Origin: Elusimicrobiota bacterium
Lineage (GTDB): Bacteria > Elusimicrobiota > Elusimicrobia > Elusimicrobiales > UBA9959
Direction of reading: 5' to 3'
NCBI GenBank assembly: GCA_016208085.1
Contig: JACQYT010000095.1
Location: forward strand, 1-32,964
DNA: 32,964 bases
Shown in pieces: positions 22,543 to 28,943 of the stretch (its first letter is position 1; each line of letters opens with the position of its first letter). The position numbers and the translations under genes were made by a program. The notes beneath the pieces are model-generated. The model had not been told where the DNA came from. It made no database searches and was given only the letters and a program-made list of their open reading frames with translations.

Positions 22543-22700
22543 GGAGCCGTTAAGAAATAACTGACACATTTGGCTGACCGATTTTGCGGCGAAACAAGGA
22601 ACGAGGAGCGCAGCGTAGCAGCGCTACGCAAGCGACAAGTGACGCAGTTGCAGCCCAAAAGCGGTCAGCCCCCTGGGGGAGTTATTTCTTAACGGCTCCT
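22542..22700. mobile_element. MITE-like nested-hairpin element, 159 bp
   Basis: Perfect 21-base terminal inverted repeats (22542-22562 and 22680-22700; AGGAGCCGTTAAG... and its complement). Nested inside are GGCTGACCG/CGGTCAGCC, GCGCAGCGTAGC/GCTACGC and a CCCCCTGGGGG core. The inner part resembles the first half of the 277-bp element (GGCCGATTTTG ... CCCAAAATCGGCCAGCCCCCC). It begins on the last base of the HEAT gene's stop codon. Confidence 0.7.
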
Positions 22701-22751
22701 AAGCACAATCAGTTAGACTTTCAACTCCCTGCCCTTTATTTGGAGGTCCAT

Positions 22752-23741
22752 ATGGACTTGGAAATCTCGCAACTGAACAAGAAGATCCAGGCTGAGAACG
22801 TTTTCATCCACGACCTGAAAAAAGAAATCGGCAAAGTCATCGTGGGCCAGGAAGAACTGGTAAATGGGCTTATCGTGGGCCTGCTCGCCAACGGCCATAT
22901 TCTGGTGGAAGGTGTGCCGGGCCTGGCCAAGACCCTGACGATAAAAACCCTGGCCCAGACCCTGGCGGCGGCGTTCCAGCGCATACAGTTCACGCCGGAC
23001 CTTCTGCCCGCCGACATCGTAGGCACCATGATCTTCAACCCGAAAGACGGCGCCTTCTCGGTAAGAAAAGGGCCGGTCTTCACGAACATACTCCTTGCCG
23101 ACGAAATAAACCGCGCCCCGGCCAAAGTGCAAAGCGCGCTGCTGGAAGCCATGCAGGAACGCCAGGTCACGATCTCGGATTCCACCTTCAGGCTTCCCGA
23201 ACTTTTCCTGGTGATGGCCACCCAGAACCCCATAGAGCAGGAAGGCACTTACCCGCTGCCCGAAGCCCAGGTTGACAGGTTCATGCTCAAGATATATATT
23301 ACTTACCCCTCCAAACAGGAAGAGGGCAGGATCCTTGAGACGATGGCCAGCCAGCGGATCCCGACGTGCGCCCAGATAGTGAGCATAGACGCCGTCCTCC
23401 AAGCCCGCTACACGGCCGACCAGATCTACGTGGACGACAAGATAAAGAACTACGTCCTGGACCTGGTCCAGGCCACAAGGGTCCCGGAAAAATATTCGCT
23501 TGAAAAGATAAAGCCCTGGATCCTCTACGGGGCAAGCCCCAGGGCCACCATATACCTCGTACAGGCCGCCAAAGCCTACGCCTTCATCCAGGGCCGGGGC
23601 TATGTCACGCCGGAGGACATAAAAGCGGTCGGCTTTGAGGTCTTAAGGCACCGGGTGCTTATGACCTACGAAGCCGAAGCCGAAAATGTCACTTCCGAAA
23701 CCGTGCTGAACACCGTCTTTGAAACCATAGAAGTGCCGTAA
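22752..23741 (+). CDS. MoxR-family AAA+ ATPase
   Basis: 329 residues from ATG 22752; an open frame extends upstream, but a ribosome site TGGAGG lies 5-6 bases before this ATG and the upstream codons belong to the mobile element. Walker A GVPGLAKT (54-61), Walker B LLADE (114-118) followed by the MoxR-typical INRAPAKVQSALLEAMQE, sensor 1 ATQNP (156-160) and PEAQVDRF are all intact. MoxR proteins act as chaperone-like ATPases that work with VWA-domain partners, here encoded downstream by the DUF58 and BatA/BatB genes. First gene of the Bat cluster. Its stop is followed after two bases by a G4-forming heptad array. Confidence 0.93.
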   Translation: MDLEISQLNKKIQAENVFIHDLKKEIGKVIVGQEELVNGLIVGLLANGHILVEGVPGLAKTLTIKTLAQTLAAAFQRIQFTPDLLPADIVGTMIFNPKDGAFSVRKGPVFTNILLADEINRAPAKVQSALLEAMQERQVTISDSTFRLPELFLVMATQNPIEQEGTYPLPEAQVDRFMLKIYITYPSKQEEGRILETMASQRIPTCAQIVSIDAVLQARYTADQIYVDDKIKNYVLDLVQATRVPEKYSLEKIKPWILYGASPRATIYLVQAAKAYAFIQGRGYVTPEDIKAVGFEVLRHRVLMTYEAEAENVTSETVLNTVFETIEVP

Positions 23742-23743
23742 CA

Positions 23744-23852
23744 GCAGGGTATAGGGGAGAGGGGAGAGGGTAGAGTTGCAGAAATAAGGAACTCCTTACC
23801 CTATACCCTAAACCCTCTACCCTATACCCTAAACCCTCTACCCTATACCCTA
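23744..23852 (+). repeat. Post-stop G4/hairpin element 2
   Basis: The left arm (23744-23775) begins GCAGGG two bases after the moxR stop, with heptads GGGTATA, GGGGAGA, GGGGAGA, GGGTAGA, a canonical G-quadruplex motif. The right arm (about 23794-23852) is complementary, in 21-base units of three heptads (CTATACC, CTAAACC, CTCTACC). It ends five bases before ATG 23857, which therefore has no ribosome site. Confidence 0.8.
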
Positions 23853-23856
23853 TTTT

Positions 23857-24744
23857 ATGAACACCGCCGAGATCCTCAAAAAAGTGCGCCAGATAGAGAT
23901 CCGCACCGGGCAGCTGGTCAGCGAAACTTTCGCGGGCCAGTACCAGAGCGTCTTCAAAGGACGGGGGATGGAGTTCGCGGAAGTGAGGGAATATGTCCCC
24001 GGCGACGATATCCGCTCCATAGACTGGAATGTCACGGCGCGTTTCGCCAAACCTTATATTAAGCGCTATGTCGAGGAACGCGAGCTGACGCTTATGATCC
24101 TGTGCGACATGTCGGCCTCGCAGTTCTTCGGCAGCGGCCCAAAAGCCAAAAACGAGGCGGCGGCGGAACTCTCGGCGATGTTCGCGTTCTCCGCCCTTAA
24201 AAACAACGATAAGACCGGCCTCCTCGTGTTCACCGACGCCACCGAACTTTATATCCCGCCCAGGAAGGGCAAAAACCATATCCTCAGGATCATCCGCGAA
24301 GTCCTGGCCTACGCGCCCAGGCGCAAAGCCACTTCCATCGCCGGGACGCTTGACGCCGCCAACCGCCTGATGAAAAGGAAAGGCATAATCATTCTTATTT
24401 CCGATTTTATCGCCGCGGGATATGAAAAAGCGCTCAATCGCACGGCCCTCAGGCATGACCTGATCCCGGTTTACATCTCGGACCGCCTGGAAAAAGCGCT
24501 GCCCGTCCTGCCGGCGCTTATAAATGCCGACGCTCTTGAAAACGAGGACCGTTCTTTTCTGGCAGACCTCTCTTCGCCGGAGTTCTCCGCCAAATACGCC
24601 CAGGCCCGCCGCCGGGAGTCGGCCGCCATGGAAAAAGCCTTTAAAGCCGCCGGGCTTGAATGGATAAGCGTGGACACGGCGGGGAGCATATACGACCCGG
24701 TCGTAAAATTCTTCAAGGCCAGGCGCAAAAAGATAAAGCTATGA
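23857..24744 (+). CDS. DUF58 (VWA-like) protein of the Bat cluster
   Basis: 295 residues, no signal peptide. The DUF58 signature YVPGDDIRSIDWNVTARFAKPYIKRYVEERE lies at about 47-76, followed by LMILCDMSAS, a MIDAS-like DxSxS segment of the VWA-type fold, and later IIILISDF. DUF58 proteins regularly accompany MoxR and are thought to be ATPase partners. The start lies directly behind a C-rich repeat arm and no ribosome site is visible, so translation may depend on coupling or on opening of that structure. The stop overlaps the next start (ATGA). Confidence 0.9.
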   Translation: MNTAEILKKVRQIEIRTGQLVSETFAGQYQSVFKGRGMEFAEVREYVPGDDIRSIDWNVTARFAKPYIKRYVEERELTLMILCDMSASQFFGSGPKAKNEAAAELSAMFAFSALKNNDKTGLLVFTDATELYIPPRKGKNHILRIIREVLAYAPRRKATSIAGTLDAANRLMKRKGIIILISDFIAAGYEKALNRTALRHDLIPVYISDRLEKALPVLPALINADALENEDRSFLADLSSPEFSAKYAQARRRESAAMEKAFKAAGLEWISVDTAGSIYDPVVKFFKARRKKIKL

Positions 24745-25781
24745 TCCGTCCGCCGGGGCGGACGGATATCTGTTTGCCGGTCAAACAACTATCGCTGGAT
24801 ATTTTACCAATGAACGCCTGTGAATTTTCGCATCGCCGGTCAGGATTAATATTGGGCGCCCTACTCCTCCTGGCGGCCCCGCGCCCCGCCGGCGGCGAGG
24901 AAGTTTCCTTCAAGATCGCGCGCTCCGCGGCCAAGCCGAAACTGGCCGAGCAATTCACGCTGCGCCTTGAACTTTCATGCCCGGCGGACTATGACGTAAA
25001 ACCGGACACCTCCTCTTTCCAGGACGAGGTCTTCGAACTGACGCTAATAAAAAGGCTCGCGCCGACGGCCTCCGGTGCCGTCAAGACGGAAGTTTTTGAG
25101 CTTGAAGCATCCGCTTTCAACACAGGGATCAGCACCTTCCCGGAAACAACCTGGCTGCTGACCAAAGGCGCGGACATAAAAAAGGCCTCAAGCCCGGCGT
25201 TCGCCATTGAAATACTGCCGCTCTATGACGGCAAAAAAGAGAAAGAGGGGATAAAGGATATTTACCCGCCTTTCAGCTTCATACCGTGGATCCGGCTGAT
25301 CCTGGGCGCGCTGGCGGCCGCCGCAGCCGCATATTTTCTCTATAAAAAGTTCAAAAGAACGGCGGGAGGGCCGCTCGCGCCGGCGGTCGCGGACAACCGG
25401 ACCCCTTACCAGTTCGCCTCGGACGCCCTGGCGGAGCTTCTGGCTTCCGGGCTCTGGGACGAAGGAAAAGTAAAAGAATTTTACAGTCGGTTGTCCGACA
25501 TTTTCAGGAACTACCTGGACGCGGAGTTCGCCGTCAAAGCCGAACTGATGACGACCAACGGCATCACGCGCGACCTCAAAAAGACCGGCGCCGACATAAA
25601 GACCGTCATCAAGACCAGGGAACTCCTTGAGAATTCCGACCTGGTCAAGTTCGCAAAATTCCGCCCCGGTCAGAAAGACCGGGACGCGGCGGTCGCGTCC
25701 CTTAAAGAACTGCTGGCGGCCTTCACCCGCCAGAAAGAGAACGCGGCGGCGCCGGTTAGAGCTGAAGAACTGAAGTTCTAA
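24741..25781 (+). CDS. Bat-cluster membrane protein (DUF4381-like)
   Basis: 346 residues from the ATG that overlaps the DUF58 stop; an internal ATG at 24810 is an alternative. A hydrophobic segment at about 34-50 (SGLILGALLLLAAPRPAGG) looks like a signal peptide, followed by a beta-rich periplasmic part (about 54-160), one membrane helix (about 181-201) and a cytoplasmic helical domain (about 215-330: PYQFASDALAELLASGLW, EFYSRLSDIFRNYLDAEF). This order and its place between DUF58 and BatA match the small membrane proteins (DUF4381 type) of such operons. Residues about 9-36 are encoded by an inverted module C repeat, so the N-terminus has been remodelled. The last codons lie in an octad array. 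Confidence 0.7.
   Translation: MIRPPGRTDICLPVKQLSLDILPMNACEFSHRRSGLILGALLLLAAPRPAGGEEVSFKIARSAAKPKLAEQFTLRLELSCPADYDVKPDTSSFQDEVFELTLIKRLAPTASGAVKTEVFELEASAFNTGISTFPETTWLLTKGADIKKASSPAFAIEILPLYDGKKEKEGIKDIYPPFSFIPWIRLILGALAAAAAAYFLYKKFKRTAGGPLAPAVADNRTPYQFASDALAELLASGLWDEGKVKEFYSRLSDIFRNYLDAEFAVKAELMTTNGITRDLKKTGADIKTVIKTRELLENSDLVKFAKFRPGQKDRDAAVASLKELLAAFTRQKENAAAPVRAEELKF
24767..24845 (-). repeat. Module C repeat copy within coding sequence
   Basis: GTCAAACAACTATCGCTGG, TTTTACCAATGAACGC and CGCATCGCCGGTCAGGA match the inverted copy at 19650-19735. The palindromic end is missing. It is translated as part of the N-terminus of the DUF4381-like protein. Confidence 0.65.
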
Positions 25782-25835
25782 AGCTCTGAAGCGGGAGAGA
25801 TTAAAAAAACTTCAGCTCTTCAGCGCTTCAGCGCT
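25757..25835 (+). repeat. Inverted octad arrays across a gene junction
   Basis: Left arm words CTGAAGAA, CTGAAGTT, CTGAAGCG run from the last codons of the upstream gene through its stop. Right arm words CTTCAGCT, CTTCAGCG, CTTCAGCG (25810-25833) are complementary. BatA starts 12 bases later. Confidence 0.6.
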
Positions 25836-25846
25836 GGTTAGAAACC

Positions 25847-26830
25847 ATGACCTTCAAGCATCCTTATCTTCTGGGGCTCATACCGCCGATCCTTGTGCTT
25901 GCGCTGATGGCCGGGAGCATCGCCCGCGCCCGGCTGGCTGCGATAAAGCTGCCGGTGGATCTGCCGGGCCAGGAAACTTTAAAGACGCTGTTGTACAGGT
26001 TCCTGCCCCTCTGGGCCAGGACGCTGGCCCTCATCCTGCTGGCGCTGGCGCTGGCCCGGCCGCAAAAGATCGAGAAAGGAGATATTCCGCCGGCCGAAGG
26101 CATAGACATCATGATGTGCATGGATACTTCCTATAGCATGGTCGCCCTTGATTTCGACCCCTATAACAGGCTGGACGCCGCCAAGAACGCGGCGGCGGAC
26201 TTCGTAAGAAAGCGGGGCAACGACCGCATAGGCATGGTCGTTTTCGGCGGGCTGGCGGTGCTCGCCTGCCCCCTTACGCTTGATTACCAGTCGCTGCTTG
26301 AATTCATTGACTCCACCCGGATCAACATGACCAACGCCGAAGGCACCGCGATAGGCGACGCGCTGATAACTTCGGTGAACCATCTTAAGAACAGCAAGGC
26401 CAAAAGCAAGGTGATAATACTCCTGACCGACGGCCGCTCCAACGTCGGCATCATCACCGACCCCGTCATGGCGGCGCGCACGGCCCAGGCCTACGATATA
26501 AAGATCTACGCCATTGGCACAGCGACCAAAGGCAAGGCGAAGTTCCCCACGGGAAATCCTTTCCAGCCTTACGCCACCATGGACGACGACCTCGACGAAC
26601 CCACGCTGCTGGAGCTCGCGGCCCGCACCGGCGGGGAATTCTACAGAGCGGAAAATTACGCCGAACTGCAGCAGATATACGACCGCATAGACTCCCTTGA
26701 AAAAACAAAATTCGAGGTCAAGTCGCACACGAACTATACCGATGTCTATCTTGTCTTTCTGGCGCCGGCCATGGCCCTGCTGCTGCTGCTTTTCATTCTG
26801 GAGAAGACTTTTTTAAGGACGATACCGTGA
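25847..26830 (+). CDS. BatA-type VWA membrane protein
   Basis: 327 residues. Hydrophobic segments at about 7-23 and 57-71 and a C-terminal one near 300-318 place the VWA domain (about 85-285) in the periplasm. The metal-ion-dependent adhesion site is intact: MDTSYS (D93, S95, S97), T in NAEGTAIGD, and LLTDGRSNVG. BatA is a conserved partner of BatB and MoxR; the complex has been linked to envelope stress tolerance in several bacteria. The gene starts after an octad array with no clear ribosome site. Its stop is followed after two bases by GCAGGG and a G4-type array. Confidence 0.9.
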   Translation: MTFKHPYLLGLIPPILVLALMAGSIARARLAAIKLPVDLPGQETLKTLLYRFLPLWARTLALILLALALARPQKIEKGDIPPAEGIDIMMCMDTSYSMVALDFDPYNRLDAAKNAAADFVRKRGNDRIGMVVFGGLAVLACPLTLDYQSLLEFIDSTRINMTNAEGTAIGDALITSVNHLKNSKAKSKVIILLTDGRSNVGIITDPVMAARTAQAYDIKIYAIGTATKGKAKFPTGNPFQPYATMDDDLDEPTLLELAARTGGEFYRAENYAELQQIYDRIDSLEKTKFEVKSHTNYTDVYLVFLAPAMALLLLLFILEKTFLRTIP

Positions 26831-26832
26831 CG

Positions 26833-26965
26833 GCAGGGTAGAGGGGAGAGGGTTTAGGGTGGAGGTAATAAAATGTTGTCCGACAACATTTATGATTAAT
26901 TTCGCACGATTTATAGTGTGTGCAGGGTAAAAACTCTACCCTATACCCTATACCCTGTACCCTGA
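26833..26965 (+). repeat. Post-stop G4/hairpin element 3 with nested module A hairpin
   Basis: The left arm (26833-26862) begins two bases after the BatA stop: heptads GGGTAGA, GGGGAGA, GGGTTTA, GGGTGGA, a canonical G-quadruplex motif. A module A hairpin (AAAATGTTG TCC GACAACATTT, 26868-26891) lies in the loop. A second GCAGGGTA at 26922 precedes the C-rich right arm (CTCTACC, CTATACC, CTATACC, CTGTACC), which ends a few bases before ATG 26970. Confidence 0.78.
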
Positions 26966-26969
26966 TTTT

Positions 26970-28745
26970 ATGGAACTCTTCAGCTACCCGATTGAACTCA
27001 TCTGGCTTTTAGCCGGCTTCTCGGCGCTCGTGTTCTTTCATTTAAAGGCCCGGGCCGCAACGGAAAACCTCGCGCTCAGGCTTATGACGGCCGAACAGCT
27101 TAAAAGGCTTTCCGGCGAAACCGCGCGGACGCGTAAAATGCTCCGCGAACGCCTCTACCTGTCGGCGCTGCTCGCGCTGGTTATCGCGGCCGCGGGCCCG
27201 CAATGGGGAATGGAGCTCGCCCCCATTACCGACCTCAAGGGCAATCTGGTCATAGCCGTGGACACCTCCGCCTCCATGGCGGCAAAGGATCTCAAACCCT
27301 CCCGGATAGAGAACGCCAGGCTTTTGATAAACTCGCTGGCCGACAAATTCCCAGATTACCGGCTGGGGATCGTGGCGTTCAGCGGAGAGGCTTTCGTGCA
27401 ATGCCCTCTTACCACGGACACCGACGCGCTGAAATATTTCCTGTCCTATATCGCGCCGGATATGCTGCCCGTCCCCGGCACCAATCTCGCCGCCGCCGTG
27501 GAGACCGGGGCAGCAATGCTTGAAAAGTACTCCGGACAAAAAATAATCGTATTAATCACGGACGGGGAGGACCATTCCGGCAGGGTTGACGAGGTCCTGA
27601 ACGCCGCCGCCGGTTTGAATCTTAAAATATTCACCGTAGGCCTGGGCAAGACGGAGGGTGAACTTATTCCGGTCCGGGACCCGGCCGGGAATTTCAAGGA
27701 CTATAAGAAAGACTCCCGGGGCAAGACCGTGGTCACGAAACTTGACGAGACTCTGCTCTTAAACATAGCCCGCAAGACCGGCGCGGAATATATCCGGTAC
27801 GGAGGGGACCCCGAAGCCGCGGCCGCCGAGATTCACGGCACGGTAGAGGGGATCTCGCTTTCAAAGAGCAAGGGCTTCGGCAAAGCGCGCTATAAAAACC
27901 GCTATCAGTTCCCGCTTCTTCTCGCCCTCCTTCTGCTTTTGATAGAATTACTGGTCATGGAAAAAGGGTTCGCCCTGCCGCCGTCCCTTAAAATGCTGCG
28001 GGGGTTTAAGAAAACTCCCGGCGCGATGATTTTACTCCTCGCCATGACCCTGGCGTTTGCGCCGGCGGCGGCGCGGGCGGGTAAGGCGGAAAACCTGGCC
28101 AGGAAAGGCAACAAGGCTTACGGCAGACAGGATTTTCCGAAGGCCTATGACTGCTATAATAAAGCCCTTGAAAAAGCGCCTAAAGCGGATAAGATATTAT
28201 TCAACAGGGGCGCGGCATTTTACAGGCTTGAGGATTATCCCGGGGCCGCCCGGGATTTTGAAGACGCCGCCGGGAGTTCAAAAATAAAAAGCCGCGCCGA
28301 TTACAACGCGGGCAACGCATATTTTCAGCTTTCCGACTTCCCGAAAGCCGTCGAGAACTACCGGAAAGCCATCCTGGCGGACCCCGGCGACCGGAACGCG
28401 AAATACAACCTGCAGAAGGCGCTTGAACAGATAAAAAAACAGAAGCAGGACAAGAAAAAGGACAAGCAGGAACAAAAGAAACAGTGCGAACAGAAGGACG
28501 AGGACCGGAAGAAACAGGACAAGAAAGGCGACGGCAGGAACGAGAAGGAAAAAAAAGAGAAGGACAAAGAAGAAGCCAGGAAACAGGAAGAGGCCAGGCG
28601 CAAAGAGGCCGCCAGACAGCAGGCGGAAAAGCTGCTTGAGCTTATGAAGGAAAAGGAAAAATCCCCAGTCGCCAGGGAAGTGATGAACTCAAGATTTATG
28701 AACAAATCGCGGCGGAAGGACCCTCCTTCGGGCAAGGACTGGTAA
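26970..28745 (+). CDS. BatB-BatC fusion: VWA domain plus TPR and charged tail
   Basis: 591 residues. Membrane segments at about 9-24 and 62-76; VWA domain about 90-300 with MIDAS DTSAS (D98, S100, S102) and LITDGED; third membrane segment about 314-330. A second hydrophobic stretch at 352-370 (AMILLLAMTLAFAPAAARA) looks like an internal signal peptide with an Ala-x-Ala cleavage site, and is followed by TPR repeats (about 373-485) and a Lys/Glu/Gln-rich coiled tail (about 486-591). BatB and BatC are usually separate genes; here they are one frame, joined at about residue 335-351. The start is preceded by a C-rich repeat arm and lacks a ribosome site. Confidence 0.88.
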   Translation: MELFSYPIELIWLLAGFSALVFFHLKARAATENLALRLMTAEQLKRLSGETARTRKMLRERLYLSALLALVIAAAGPQWGMELAPITDLKGNLVIAVDTSASMAAKDLKPSRIENARLLINSLADKFPDYRLGIVAFSGEAFVQCPLTTDTDALKYFLSYIAPDMLPVPGTNLAAAVETGAAMLEKYSGQKIIVLITDGEDHSGRVDEVLNAAAGLNLKIFTVGLGKTEGELIPVRDPAGNFKDYKKDSRGKTVVTKLDETLLLNIARKTGAEYIRYGGDPEAAAAEIHGTVEGISLSKSKGFGKARYKNRYQFPLLLALLLLLIELLVMEKGFALPPSLKMLRGFKKTPGAMILLLAMTLAFAPAAARAGKAENLARKGNKAYGRQDFPKAYDCYNKALEKAPKADKILFNRGAAFYRLEDYPGAARDFEDAAGSSKIKSRADYNAGNAYFQLSDFPKAVENYRKAILADPGDRNAKYNLQKALEQIKKQKQDKKKDKQEQKKQCEQKDEDRKKQDKKGDGRNEKEKKEKDKEEARKQEEARRKEAARQQAEKLLELMKEKEKSPVAREVMNSRFMNKSRRKDPPSGKDW

Positions 28746-28747
28746 AA

Positions 28748-28943
28748 GCAGGGTATAGGGGTTAGGGTAGAGGGTTATGATATTGGAAAGGCACAAAGGA
28801 TTAGCGAAATAGCGAAGTAGGGAAGTAGTGTATGAGAAAAAATATCAAAATCTGTATCTCCACCCCTGTTCGCTATTCGCTATTGGCTATTCGCTTTTCT
28901 TGTGCCTTTGTGCCTCTGCTCCTTTGCGCCTTTGCGCCCTTGT
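28748..28943 (+). repeat. Post-stop G4 array plus inverted 7-8-base arrays around the batD start
   Basis: 28748-28775 begins GCAGGG two bases after the BatB-C stop: heptads GGGTATA, GGGGTTA, GGGTAGA, GGG, a canonical G-quadruplex motif with no C-rich partner. A second left arm follows (28784-28830; GGCACAAAGG and octads AGCGAAAT, AGCGAAGT). Its complementary right arm lies inside batD (28869-28943; TTCGCTA heptads, then CTTTGTGC and CTTTGCGC octads). ATG 28832 is in the loop. Confidence 0.75.

Noticed and set aside
22542-22700. Integron attC site (GTTAAG/CTTAAC near the ends)
   Set aside because: The end boxes do not fit RYYYAAC/GTTRRRY, there are no gene cassettes or integrase, and the nested hairpins continue far inside.
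22584-22751. Longer MoxR starting at 22584
   Set aside because: The extra 56 codons lie in the 159-base mobile element and spacer; ATG 22752 has a ribosome site and fits the family start.
5523-23852. Telomere-like repeats (GGGTTTA and TTAGGG words)
   Set aside because: The arrays are short, degenerate, internal, placed between genes on one strand and often inverted. Nothing indicates a chromosome end.
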